This document shows positions 7,203 to 15,860 of a stretch of DNA of 64,000 bases, one piece after another. The notes below the pieces were generated by a model. That model was given only the letters and a program-made list of their open reading frames with translations, ran no database searches and had not been told where the DNA came from. Source of the stretch: Anaerolineae bacterium (GTDB lineage: Bacteria > Chloroflexota > Anaerolineae > Aggregatilineales > Phototrophicaceae). The stretch is from the NCBI GenBank assembly GCA_022824465.1, contig JAJDZV010000004.1, forward strand, positions 372,001 to 436,000. The letters are read 5' to 3'. The translations under genes and the position numbers were made by a program. The number at the start of each line of letters is the position of its first letter. Position 1 is the stretch's first letter.

Positions 7203-9437
7203 TCACTCCCGCGCCTCAAAAGTCCTGAAATAATTCACCACATCCCAACGCTCTTCCACGCTCAACTCGCCGCCGCAAGCTCGCAATTCCCGCCAGCCCT
7301 CCGCCACAACGCCATACAGGAAGTCGTCGCGCGCTGAACCCAGCCGCTTGCGCAAAGCCCGAAAGTCCGCCGATTCCCCCTGCCACGCCAAGCAATGAGC
7401 CCGATAGAGCCCCTCCCCGCGCGCCAGCGACGCCGCATCAGGCAAGGTCGTGTTCACAACCCGCGGCGGCGGATTCAACGTCAGTTCATAGCTGCGCTGC
7501 TGCTCGTCGATCATCGCCGCGCCTCCCGCCATCACACCCAGTGCAACGCCAACCGCGACCAGCGCAATCGCGAGGCTGCCCGCCGTCAAATTCTTTGCCC
7601 TGACGAGCCGGCGCCCGCGCGGAACCAGCTGCCACGCCAGCACCGCCACAATCGCAAACAGCGCAAACAAGTGAATAGCCTGCGGCCGACGCGTCCGCTG
7701 TACAGCCGCCGCCTGGCTGATGTCCCAGGCGAAGGCCGCTCTGGTCACTGCGCCATCGGATTCAACAATGTCGATCAACATCCACCAGCCGCCCGCGCGG
7801 TCGATGTCGTCGCCAGCCGCCACAAACAATCCGTCTCCCACCTGCTCAGCCGCCTGCCAGCGACTGCGGATGGCGCGCTCGGGGCTGACCAGTTGCAGAT
7901 AAACCTGCAAATCCGGCGCCGGCGATCCCGCCCGGCTCACGACCGTGTCATAGGTATTCACGCCCGGTCCGCCAGGGATGATCGACCCGCCAACCGTGAA
8001 CTCGCCCGCTTCAATGGTGGCGCTTGGCGTCTCAATATCAGATCGCGACAGCTCCGGCTCAGGAACCGGCGTGGCGCTCAGCCAGGCAACGGCGATTAAC
8101 GTCGCCAGCATCAACAAGACTTCCAGCCGCAGAATCGTCCCGCCGGCCCCGCCCGGCCGCCGCGACAGCTTGCCGCCGAATGGCAGGCGCTCGAGCGCCG
8201 TCCGCAAGCGAGCAGACAGCGCCGGACGCAGAGCAATATGCTGCTGCGCGCCAAGCATGAAGACCGGCAGCGCCAGCAGCAACTTTAAGCCCAGCGCCCG
8301 CCCGTAGCTCGAGGCGATGTCCGCCGCCGTTACGAAGAAGTTAAGCGCATTGTAAACGCCGCTGACGATTACGAGCGCGACCAGCGGCAGCATCAACCGC
8401 GAGAAGCGCAGAAGAACCGCCTGCAGCGCCCGCCGTCTCTCTTCCGCCGCGTAGGGCGCCAGCGCGACCGGCAAAACCAGCGTCAGCGTCAGCGCGCCGC
8501 CCAGCCAGAACGCCACCGCCAGCGCATGCAGCCAGTCGACCGCGATCGCGACCCACGGCAGCAATGTCGAACCAGCCGCGTGACTCGTCACCATCGACAA
8601 GCCAATGAACAAAGCGCCCAGCCAGGGCAGCCCCCGCCAAATGCCCTGCGCTAACTGCGGCATTAGCGCGCGAAAATACTCCGCCGTGAAAAGCATGATC
8701 GCGCAGAAGATCAGCAGCACAAAGCGACACGTCCAAATATCGCCGAAGCGCGATCCAATCAAAACCACCTGCCATAGGCTCTGGCTGATGACCTGCGCGG
8801 CGCCGGCGTCGAAGAAGACCATCGATTGCTGCAGCAGCGCGATCAGATTGGCGGTTGTCGCCAACACAAGCGCGGCGACTAGGCAATTGCGCAGCCGGCG
8901 CATCACCCGCTGCGGCAACTCGCCGCCTATGCCCCAGGCCGGAATCAGTACCGCCTTGTAAAGCAGGGACGCGCCGAAAAACAACATGTTCGCCAGATTG
9001 AGCAGCGCCCGCCAAGCGGCCTCCAACGGTATCGCCCGGTCGTCAGCCGCTTCACCCGCGATGCCGCCGACCTCCGAGCCGACGAAAAAGACGCGCCTTT
9101 CGCTGATGACATGACCATCGCTGGCGAAGGCTGGGCGCAGCTCGACCACATAAGCGCCGTCAGCCAAGTCGGCGGGGACGCGCAGCGTCAACAGCGCATG
9201 ATTATCTTCGTCGACGCCGCCGCTGGCGATGGGCGCTCCCGCTTGATCGCGCAAGTGAATCTCGCTGAATCGCGGCTCGAGGTCTTCACTGAACCAGTAC
9301 TGCAAACGCGTCGGCGGCCGCTCCAGCGTGCTGCGGTCCGCCGGAATCGCGCGGACGACATAACCGTGCGCCTGCGCCCCCAGCCCGCCCAGCGCCAACA
9401 AGCTGCATACCACCAGAAGCCAACCTGATTTCAACAT
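7203..9437 (-). CDS. CopC-CopD copper-resistance fusion with degenerate C-terminal cytochrome c domain
   Basis: This 744-residue membrane protein has a signal peptide (residues 1-23, cleavage after AQA). The mature chain therefore begins with His24, as in CopC, where the N-terminal His is a copper ligand. Residues about 24-125 are the CopC beta-sandwich (HGYVVRAIPADRS, DGHVISERRVFF). A multi-helix CopD-type region follows. The last 70 residues are built like a class I cytochrome c (LARGEGLYRAHC..., ending VVNYFRTFE), but the heme motif CxxCH is replaced by CLAWQ at 682-686, so heme attachment is unlikely. The start is chosen at the signal peptide; the open frame extends upstream to 9641 without homology. 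A role in copper handling or redox is inferred. Confidence 0.8.
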   Translation of the reverse strand: MLKSGWLLVVCSLLALGGLGAQAHGYVVRAIPADRSTLERPPTRLQYWFSEDLEPRFSEIHLRDQAGAPIASGGVDEDNHALLTLRVPADLADGAYVVELRPAFASDGHVISERRVFFVGSEVGGIAGEAADDRAIPLEAAWRALLNLANMLFFGASLLYKAVLIPAWGIGGELPQRVMRRLRNCLVAALVLATTANLIALLQQSMVFFDAGAAQVISQSLWQVVLIGSRFGDIWTCRFVLLIFCAIMLFTAEYFRALMPQLAQGIWRGLPWLGALFIGLSMVTSHAAGSTLLPWVAIAVDWLHALAVAFWLGGALTLTLVLPVALAPYAAEERRRALQAVLLRFSRLMLPLVALVIVSGVYNALNFFVTAADIASSYGRALGLKLLLALPVFMLGAQQHIALRPALSARLRTALERLPFGGKLSRRPGGAGGTILRLEVLLMLATLIAVAWLSATPVPEPELSRSDIETPSATIEAGEFTVGGSIIPGGPGVNTYDTVVSRAGSPAPDLQVYLQLVSPERAIRSRWQAAEQVGDGLFVAAGDDIDRAGGWWMLIDIVESDGAVTRAAFAWDISQAAAVQRTRRPQAIHLFALFAIVAVLAWQLVPRGRRLVRAKNLTAGSLAIALVAVGVALGVMAGGAAMIDEQQRSYELTLNPPPRVVNTTLPDAASLARGEGLYRAHCLAWQGESADFRALRKRLGSARDDFLYGVVAEGWRELRACGGELSVEERWDVVNYFRTFEARE

Positions 9438-9540
9438 CTCAACCCTTGTCAAGTGAAGGCCGCGTCTCCGATTGTAACCACTGAAGCCGCAGATGGTATC
9501 CCAACCCGCCCGCGTCGCCAACCACGCCATCCAAACCGCT

Positions 9541-9566
9541 GTAGGGGCGAGCCTTGGTTCGCCCGC
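9541..9566 (+). repeat. Palindromic intergenic repeat, copy 5
   Basis: GTAGGGGCGAGCC-TT-GGTTCGCCCGC is preceded by the conserved flank GCCATCCAAACCGCT, which also flanks the inverted copy ending at 56220. Confidence 0.8.
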
Positions 9567-9628
9567 GCCCAGCCCATCATCCCTATCTCTCGGCGCGACC
9601 CCCGTCGGGCGACAATTTGTAATCTGTG

Positions 9629-9654
9629 CGTAGGGCGACACAGCGGCTCGGCCC
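9629..9654 (+). repeat. Palindromic intergenic repeat, copy 6 (degenerate)
   Basis: The sequence CGTAGGGCGACACAGCGGCTCGGCCC is a decayed copy recognisable from GTAGGGCGA and GGCTCGGCCC. Confidence 0.45.
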
Positions 9655-9689
9655 TTGTCTTCCCCTCTCCCGCCCGCGACGATAGCCTA

Positions 9690-9718
9690 TTGAACGACCG
9701 CCGCCCCTTGTTTATCAT
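9690..9718 (+). promoter_or_regulatory. Putative sigma-70 promoter of glnS
   Basis: TTGAAC at 9690-9695 and TATCAT at 9713-9718 are separated by 17 bases. The predicted start near 9725 gives a leader of about 25 nt before ATG 9751. Confidence 0.5.
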
Positions 9719-9750
9719 ACGCCCTTGCCAGACGAAGCGAGAACTATTGC

Positions 9751-11472
9751 ATGACCGCAGCGAAAAACAAGAACTTCATCACCGATATCATTGACGCCGA
9801 TAACCAGAACGGGCGCTTTGACCGTCGGGTGCACACCCGCTTTCCGCCCGAGCCCAATGGCTATCTGCATATCGGCCACGCCAAGTCGATCTGCCTCAAC
9901 TTCGGCATCGCCGAACAATACGGCGGCCTTTGCAATCTGCGCTTCGACGACACCAACCCCGCCAAAGAAGAGCAAGAATATATCGACGCCATCATCGAGG
10001 ACCTTCGCTGGCTTGGCTACCAGTGGCACGATCGCGTCTACTTTGCCTCGGACTACTTTGACGAACTCTATCAGATGGCGGTCGAACTGATTCAAATCGG
10101 CAAAGCCTACGTCGACGAGCTCAGCCCCGATGAGATCCGCCAATACCGCGGCGCCCTCTCTGAGCCGGGAACCGATAGCCCCTATCGCAACCGACCGATT
10201 GCCGAGAACCTCGCCCTCTTCGAGAAGATGCGCGCCGGCGGCTTCAAGGAAGGCGAAGCCGTGTTGCGCGCCAAGATCGACATGTCCAGCGGCAACATCA
10301 ACCTGCGCGACCCGGTGATGTATCGCATTCTCGACGCCCCGCATCCGCGCACCGGCGACAAATGGCGCATCTACCCCATGTACGATTTCGCCCACGGCCA
10401 ATCGGACTCCATCGAGGGCATCACCCATTCGATCTGCACGCTGGAATACGAAGACCATCGGCCCCTCTACGATTGGTATCTGGACAATATCGAGATCTTC
10501 CATCCCCGGCAGATTGAATTCGCGCGCCTCAATCTCAGCCACACCATCATGAGCAAGCGCAAGCTGATCCGCCTCGTCCAAGAAGGCTACGTGCGCGGCT
10601 GGGACGATCCGCGCATGCCCACGATCGCCGGTCTGCGCCGGCGCGGGTATACGCCCGAAGCCATCCGCGAATTCTGCGACGACATCGGCGTCGGCAAGGT
10701 CAAAGGCGTGGTCGCCTTGCACAAACTCGAATTCCACATTCGCCAAGACCTCAACCGCCGCGCCCAGCGCGTCATGGCGGTCGTCAATCCGCTCAAAGTC
10801 GTCATCGAGAATTATCCCGACGACCAGGTCGAGCATCTCGACGCCATCAACAACCCCGAGGACGAGAGCGCCGGCACGCGGAAAGTCCCCTTCTCCAAAG
10901 TGCTCTATATCGAGCGCGAAGACTTCATGGAAGACCCGCCGCGGAAGTTCTTCCGCCTGGCGCCCGGGCGCGAAGTCCGCTTGCGCTATGCCTACTTCAT
11001 CACGTGCGTCGCCGTCATTAAAGACGACGCCGGGCAAATCGTCGAACTGCGCTGTAGGTATGATCCCGCCACGCGAGGCGGCTCAGCGCCTGATGGCCGG
11101 CGTGTTAAGGCGACGCTCCATTGGGTCTCAGCGCAACACGCTCTTGAAGCCGAAGCGCGCCTGTACGAAAACCTGTTCACGGTGGAAAATCCCGAAGCCG
11201 ACCGCGACAAGGACTTCACCGAATTCATCAACCCCAAGTCGCTGACGGTCGTCGATCCCATCTATATCGAGCCCTCGCTCCGATCGGCGCGAGCCGGCGA
11301 TCGTTTCCAGTTCGAGCGCCTCGCCTACTTCGTCGTCGATGAAGATTCGACGCCCGACAAACTGGTATTCAATCGCACCGTCACGCTGCGCGACCAGTGG
11401 CGCAAAGCACAGAAGCGGAGCGCCAAGCGCCGCAAATCCAAGCGCCGAAAAAAGTCAGCGGAGCCAGGCTGA
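9751..11472 (+). CDS. glnS: Glutaminyl-tRNA synthetase
   Basis: The enzyme charges tRNA-Gln with glutamine in the cytoplasm. The 573-residue class I synthetase shows the HIGH box at 40-43 (YLHIGHAKS), the KMSKS-type loop MSKRK at 267-271, and GlnRS-specific [18 protein letters not shown] and [19 protein letters not shown]. The C-terminal anticodon-binding beta-barrels follow. It ends in an unusually basic tail of about 25 residues rich in Lys/Arg ([15 protein letters not shown]), which may add nonspecific RNA affinity. Its presence implies direct Gln-tRNA charging, unlike bacteria that rely only on the amidotransferase route. Confidence 0.95.
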   Translation: MTAAKNKNFITDIIDADNQNGRFDRRVHTRFPPEPNGYLHIGHAKSICLNFGIAEQYGGLCNLRFDDTNPAKEEQEYIDAIIEDLRWLGYQWHDRVYFASDYFDELYQMAVELIQIGKAYVDELSPDEIRQYRGALSEPGTDSPYRNRPIAENLALFEKMRAGGFKEGEAVLRAKIDMSSGNINLRDPVMYRILDAPHPRTGDKWRIYPMYDFAHGQSDSIEGITHSICTLEYEDHRPLYDWYLDNIEIFHPRQIEFARLNLSHTIMSKRKLIRLVQEGYVRGWDDPRMPTIAGLRRRGYTPEAIREFCDDIGVGKVKGVVALHKLEFHIRQDLNRRAQRVMAVVNPLKVVIENYPDDQVEHLDAINNPEDESAGTRKVPFSKVLYIEREDFMEDPPRKFFRLAPGREVRLRYAYFITCVAVIKDDAGQIVELRCRYDPATRGGSAPDGRRVKATLHWVSAQHALEAEARLYENLFTVENPEADRDKDFTEFINPKSLTVVDPIYIEPSLRSARAGDRFQFERLAYFVVDEDSTPDKLVFNRTVTLRDQWRKAQKRSAKRRKSKRRKKSAEPG

Positions 11473-11523
11473 TAATCGATGGGCGATTTCCTTTGCTTTT
11501 GCCATCAACCGCAGCGACGAGTC

Positions 11524-11551
11524 AGTAGGGGCAACTCTGCGAGTCGCCCGC
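11524..11551 (+). repeat. Palindromic intergenic repeat, copy 7 (degenerate)
   Basis: The sequence is GTAGGGGCAACTC, then TGC, then GAGTCGCCCGCG. Arms GGGCAACTC/GAGTCGCCC pair with one mismatch, so the hairpin is kept although the loop-side sequence differs from other copies. Confidence 0.65.
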
Positions 11552-11603
11552 GAATCAATGCTCCTCGCGCACACAACAACCGGTATGCACAGAGCAAACA
11601 GCT

Positions 11604-12881
11604 GTGAGAATCTCGAAGCCTGTCCGCCTCATATCGCCCTTGCTGTTGGGAATAGCATTCGCCTGCGCGACGGTAGTGACGGACGCGCAGACTTGCCGCG
11701 CAACCGTCGCCCGCGCGATCGCGTCGCTGGCGGCGAACTGCGCCGAGCTGGCGCGCGATTCCGCCTGCTACGCCTACCCCAGCGCCAGCGCCGAATTTGC
11801 CGACGCTGCGCACGAGACCGCCTTCGATAAGCCCGGCGCGCGCGCATCCGCCGCCGACCTGGCAACCGTGCGGACCGGCGGTCTTGATGCCGCCCGCAAC
11901 CAGTGGGGCATCGCCGTATTGCACCTGAGCGCCAATCTGCCTGAGACTTACCGCGGACCAGGCGTCATCGTCATGCTTGGCGGTCCAGCGGCGCTTCTCA
12001 ATGAAGTCGCGGTGGGCGATGCGATGCCGATACATCCGCCAGTGAGCACGGCCGCGCTTGAGTCGGCTACGCTCTACCGGCGCCCCGGCGTCATTCCCGA
12101 ACCCGTCGGCGAGGTCCAGGCTGATGCCCTGCTTCTGGTTGATGCTTACGAGGACACCGGCGGCTGGCTTCGCGTGGTCAACGACGGCGGCGTCTCCTGG
12201 GTGGAAGCGGATAAAGTCGCCCGCCTGCAAGCGATGGATGGCTTGCCGCGGCTCGGACTTGGCGCGACCTTTGCCTGGCAGGCGCTCTCGCTCTCGACCG
12301 GCACGGACTATCCCGAGTGCGCGGAAGCCGAGCCTTGGATCGCGATACAAACGCCGGCCGACATCGGCGTCAGTCTCTCCGTCAACGGCGTCGATATCCA
12401 TCTCCGCTCGATGGCGACCATCAAGCAGGTGCATCGCAACGCGCTTAGCATGACCGTGCATCGTGGCGAGGCGACCACCATCTTCGGCGGGACCGTGCGT
12501 CAGAGCGAAAGCATCATCGGAATCCTCGGCGCGACCGACGATCGGGAGGCGACCGTGCTCGAATGGAGCGGCGCGCTGCCCGGCGCCGACGCCGAATTCG
12601 CTCGCGGGCAACGGGCGCAAGCGGCGCTCAACGAGTTGGGGCGGGCTAACGGCTGGCCCCTCTACGAAGCCCACAACTACCTGCCGGAGATCCGCCATAT
12701 CGTGCAGGCGGGCGAAACGCTCTACGGCTTGACGGCGCGCTACGAGACCAGCGTCGCCGAAATCATCGCGGCCAACGGCGGCGACGACTCGCTGCGGCTC
12801 CTGATTGGCATGGAGCTGATCATCCCCAAGCCGGGCAGCGGCTTTGCCTGGCGCGACGCTACGCCCGATCCCGGCGAGTAA
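11604..12881 (+). CDS. Secreted LysM-domain protein of unknown function
   Basis: This 425-residue exported protein has a signal peptide (hydrophobic stretch around residues 8-26, probable cleavage near TDAQ). The middle (about 145-220) looks like an SH3-type wall-binding fold, with ATLYRRPGVI and GGWLRVVNDGGVSWVEADKV. The last part (about 360-412) is a LysM domain: IRHIVQAGETLYGLTARYE, then VAEIIAANGG and IGMELIIP. LysM domains bind glycans such as peptidoglycan, so an extracellular or envelope role is likely. The start GTG 11604 is chosen because it places the signal peptide at the N-terminus. No catalytic motif was recognised. Confidence 0.7.
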   Translation: MRISKPVRLISPLLLGIAFACATVVTDAQTCRATVARAIASLAANCAELARDSACYAYPSASAEFADAAHETAFDKPGARASAADLATVRTGGLDAARNQWGIAVLHLSANLPETYRGPGVIVMLGGPAALLNEVAVGDAMPIHPPVSTAALESATLYRRPGVIPEPVGEVQADALLLVDAYEDTGGWLRVVNDGGVSWVEADKVARLQAMDGLPRLGLGATFAWQALSLSTGTDYPECAEAEPWIAIQTPADIGVSLSVNGVDIHLRSMATIKQVHRNALSMTVHRGEATTIFGGTVRQSESIIGILGATDDREATVLEWSGALPGADAEFARGQRAQAALNELGRANGWPLYEAHNYLPEIRHIVQAGETLYGLTARYETSVAEIIAANGGDDSLRLLIGMELIIPKPGSGFAWRDATPDPGE

Positions 12882-12895
12882 CGCCGCCCAACTGC

Positions 12896-13819
12896 TCACG
12901 ATACTGATTGCTTGAGCAAGCTTACAAAGGCGTCGCGGTCGGCGCTGGTCGCCACCTGGACTTGCGGCGCCTGCCCGCTGACGCCAAGCCAATCAACGAC
13001 GGTGATGCCGCGCGCAAGACCGTCGCCGGTCGTCACATCCACGCGGCGTTGCTGATACTGGCAGACGCTTCGATCGAGCGCGGCCGCCATTGTGATGGGG
13101 TCGGGCAGGTCGAAGCCGGGCAGCGCGTTCGCGGTCTTGGAGAATTGATCAAGCGTCGCCTGGATATCGACAACAAACTCAGCCAGCGGCGTGCCGATGC
13201 GCCGGATTTCCGCGGCTTGCTCGGCATCGAAGGTGGCGTATCGCCAGGAAATATCCCAGCCGACCATGGTGATTTTCATGCCGGATTCGTAGACGATCTT
13301 GGCCGCTTCGGGGTCAACCCAGATGTTGAATTCGGCTGTCGGCGTGACGTTACCGTGGCCGCTGCCGATGCCGCCCATGATGAAGCACTCGGCGACGCGC
13401 TCCGCCAGCGCCGGCTCCCGCAGCAAAGCCAAGGCGACATTGGTGAGCGGTCCCAGCGTGACCAGGGTGATATCGCCGGCGTGCTGGTTGACGACGCGGC
13501 GCAGCAAGTCAGCGGCGTGGCCGGCGGCCGGCGCGCGCCCCGACAGCGGCAAGCCAATATCGCCCATGCCGTCCTCGCCGTGAACCGCCTGCGCCGTTTC
13601 GAGCGCACGCAGCAGCGGTTTGGCGCAGCCGGCGTATACAGACGTGGCCGCGCCACAAAGCTCGACCGTGTAGAGGGCGTTCTGCAGGGCTTGCGGCAGG
13701 GGCACGTTGCCGGCGACCACCGTGATCGCCTTGACATCAATGTCGGGATGCCGAAGCGCCATGACGAGGGCGACCGCGTCATCCGAGGCAGTGTCAGTAT
13801 CGATGATGAAATTGCGCAT
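12896..13819 (-). CDS. Inosine-uridine preferring nucleoside hydrolase family protein
   Basis: This 307-residue nucleoside N-ribohydrolase cleaves the N-glycosidic bond of ribonucleosides to base and ribose. The calcium-binding signature is DTDTASDDA at 7-15 (Asp7, Asp9, Asp13, Asp14). Downstream are FIMGG and the NIWVDPEAAKIV segment typical of the fold. GGAG lies seven bases before ATG 13819. A second, homologous hydrolase is encoded at 48387-49358. The PfkB-family kinase at 32035 could phosphorylate released ribose, but the link is only functional logic. Confidence 0.88.
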   Translation of the reverse strand: MRNFIIDTDTASDDAVALVMALRHPDIDVKAITVVAGNVPLPQALQNALYTVELCGAATSVYAGCAKPLLRALETAQAVHGEDGMGDIGLPLSGRAPAAGHAADLLRRVVNQHAGDITLVTLGPLTNVALALLREPALAERVAECFIMGGIGSGHGNVTPTAEFNIWVDPEAAKIVYESGMKITMVGWDISWRYATFDAEQAAEIRRIGTPLAEFVVDIQATLDQFSKTANALPGFDLPDPITMAAALDRSVCQYQQRRVDVTTGDGLARGITVVDWLGVSGQAPQVQVATSADRDAFVSLLKQSVS

Positions 13820-14093
13820 GTTTGGCTCCGTTCTGGCTTGTTTGCTGTGTCAAGCGTCGGGCGGGAATTGCCTTGGAAGGCGCGCCCGGGCTGGCATTGG
13901 CGCGGATTCCGGCGAGCGTTTGGCAGCGGCGGAATTGCGTAAGAAGCAGGTCAGCCGCTGTCGGACTTCCAAGCTCGCTCCGTCCTTTAGCAACCTGCGT
14001 CCGTCTTTTAGCATACTCTGCCCCCCCCTAAACTGTAATGAATCGCGTCCGGTTCTGGCGCGTGTCCAGTCGAGAGCCGCAGGGCGGGAAACG

Positions 14094-14119
14094 TGGGCGA
14101 GACAAGGCTCGCCCCTACA
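14094..14119 (-). repeat. Palindromic intergenic repeat, copy 8 (inverted)
   Basis: GTGGGCGAGACAAGGCTCGCC is followed by CCTAC and then the conserved outer flank AACGTTTCGATGGTTTTGG in inverse orientation. It matches copies 1, 2 and 5 when reverse-complemented. Confidence 0.8.
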
Positions 14120-14239
14120 ACGTTTCGATGGTTTTGGCGATTCCATTTCACAGTGAAACTTCTCAAGCGCATACAGTCGATTAGTGAAGCAGTTCCTAGT
14201 TAGTGATGCGACAAGGCGACAGGCCTGCGCCTGCAGGCG

Positions 14240-14287
14240 CGGGCGACTCACAGGGGCGCGCAGACACAGCCCGTCAGTCGCCCCTAC
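14240..14287 (-). repeat. Palindromic intergenic repeat, copy 9 (long variant, inverted)
   Basis: The variant begins GGGCGACTCACAGGGGCGCG, continues CAGACACAGCCCGTCAG and ends TCGCCCCTAC. It is almost identical over about 48 bases to the copy at 30693-30742. The perfect palindrome GCGCCTGCAGGCGC abuts it at 14227-14240. Confidence 0.75.
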
Positions 14288-14320
14288 AAGGCTTTTCCGA
14301 TAATGTAATGTAGCATGCGC

Positions 14321-14365
14321 GAACTCTACCCCATCCCCCGGCCCCTTCCCCGAATCATCAGGGAA
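14321..14365 (-). repeat. Fragment of the composite G4 element
   Basis: C-runs at 14329-14332, 14335-14339, 14342-14345 and 14348-14351 (G-quadruplex on the minus strand) are followed by AATCATCAGGGAAGGGGAGC. This matches the middle of the composite element seen at 3230 and 56070. Confidence 0.6.
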
Positions 14366-14627
14366 GGGGAGCTAAAATCAACGGAGTTTTTTTCGCGTGA
14401 CCAACTTGGATGCATTGTGATGAAATCGATTTCCGGCCATTGTTGGCGCATGGGTTTTTCGGGCGAGATCACAGACTGAGCATAGCACAGTTGCGTCAGC
14501 CATAGGCGACTAAATGGTCGCGTATTGCCAGGTGTTTACGTTTTGCGGACGCGAACAAATGGTCGCCTTTGCCAGCCCGCCCTATGGTATACTCGCGGAG
14601 GCTAATGGACCGCAAGCCAGGAAAGCG

Positions 14628-15815
14628 ATGACGATGGATTTTACGATTCCGCGACATATTGAGCTGATTGCGCAGCGCGCGCGCCAATTCGTCGATGAAG
14701 CTGTCATACCGCTGGAGACTGAGCTGCTTCGATCGGGCGCGGACTTGCGCATGGACCTGCTGCAAGACCTGCGCGCCAAGGCGAAGGCGGCCGGGCTCTG
14801 GGCGCCGACGATGCCCAAAGACTGGGGCGGGATGGGGTTGAGCATTCAGGAGATCGCGCCGGTATTCGAGGCGGCGGGACGCAGTTTGCTCGGACCGATG
14901 GCGATGCACTGCGCCGCGCCTGACGAAGGCAATATGCACCTGCTGAACAAGTTTGCGGACGAAGCGCAAACCGAGCGCTATTTGGTCCCGCTGGCGAAGG
15001 GCGAGACCTTCTCGGCATTTTCGATGACCGAGCCGCCGCCGGGGGCGGGGAGCGACCCGCGCATGATCCGGACGCGCGCCGAACGCGATGGCGGCGACTG
15101 GATAATCAAGGGGCACAAGTGGCTGACCACTTATGGCGAGATCGCCGATTTCTTCATCATCATGGCGGTGACGAATCCGGAGGCGCATCCTTATCAGGGG
15201 ACGACGCAGTTTCTAGCGCCACGGGATACGCCGGGCATCAATATCCTGCGCGATGTGCCGGTGATGGGCGCGAAGGACTTCGGCGGGCACGTGGAGATTT
15301 TGTACGAGGATGTCCGGCTGCCGAATAGCGCTATCTTGGGCGGCGAGGGAAACGGATTTATGCTGGCGCAATCGCGGTTGGGACCGGCGCGGCTGACGCA
15401 TTGCATGCGTTGGACCGGCATCGCCCAGCGCGCGCTGGAAATCGCGACGGAGTACGCCAGCGAGCGCGAAGCCTTCGGCGGTCCGCTGACGGGGCATCAG
15501 TCGGTGCAGTGGATGTTGGCTGACTCGGAGATGGAATTGAAGATGGGACGGCTGCTGATTCACGAGGCGGCTTGGCGGCTGGCGCAGGGGGAGCAGGCGC
15601 GGGTCGAGACGTCGATCGCCAAAGCGCAGGTGGCGGAGATAGTCGGGCGCGTGCTGGATCGCTGCGTGCAGATTTGCGGCGGGCGGGGCATCTCGCGCGA
15701 TTTGCCGCTGTCGACCTGGTACGAGAAAGCGCGCGCCTTCCGCATCTATGACGGCGCGTCCGAAGTGCATCGGATGGTGGTGGCGCGCGATGTGATCAAG
15801 CGTTATGGGGCGTGA
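14628..15815 (+). CDS. Acyl-CoA dehydrogenase family protein (ACAD10/11-like)
   Basis: This 395-residue FAD-dependent dehydrogenase oxidises an acyl-CoA at alpha-beta. It has all three ACAD regions: the N-terminal helical domain, a mid beta domain with FSAFSMTEPPPGAGSDPRMI and WITKGHKW-like WIIKGHKWLTTYG, and a C-terminal helical domain ending QICGGRGISRDLPLSTWYEKARAF. At the usual catalytic YEGT position it reads YDGASEVH (374-381), as in the ACAD10/11 branch, so the base may differ from classic MCAD. AGGAAAG precedes ATG 14628. In-frame upstream starts run through the direct repeat and are less likely. Confidence 0.85.
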   Translation: MTMDFTIPRHIELIAQRARQFVDEAVIPLETELLRSGADLRMDLLQDLRAKAKAAGLWAPTMPKDWGGMGLSIQEIAPVFEAAGRSLLGPMAMHCAAPDEGNMHLLNKFADEAQTERYLVPLAKGETFSAFSMTEPPPGAGSDPRMIRTRAERDGGDWIIKGHKWLTTYGEIADFFIIMAVTNPEAHPYQGTTQFLAPRDTPGINILRDVPVMGAKDFGGHVEILYEDVRLPNSAILGGEGNGFMLAQSRLGPARLTHCMRWTGIAQRALEIATEYASEREAFGGPLTGHQSVQWMLADSEMELKMGRLLIHEAAWRLAQGEQARVETSIAKAQVAEIVGRVLDRCVQICGGRGISRDLPLSTWYEKARAFRIYDGASEVHRMVVARDVIKRYGA

Positions 15816-15860
15816 GTTCGGGGAGGGCGGCGGCAAGGCGGCAAGCGACCAGAGCAGAAT

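Larger units (their letters stand above)
9438..9750. other. Intergenic region between copCD-like gene and glnS
   Basis: This 313-base divergent spacer contains two repeat copies (9541-9566 and 9629-9654) and a promoter for glnS at 9690-9718. No gene is visible. Confidence 0.6.
13820..14627. other. Large gene-free, repeat-rich intergenic region
   Basis: No gene is visible in this 808-base spacer. It holds two inverted palindromic repeats (14094-14119, 14240-14287), a C-rich G4 fragment of the composite element (14321-14365), and a direct repeat of AAATGGTCGC...TTGCCAG at 14512 and 14557, 45 bases apart, just upstream of the acyl-CoA dehydrogenase gene. A TATACT at 14588-14593 could be its -10 box, but no good -35 accompanies it. 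Confidence 0.6.
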
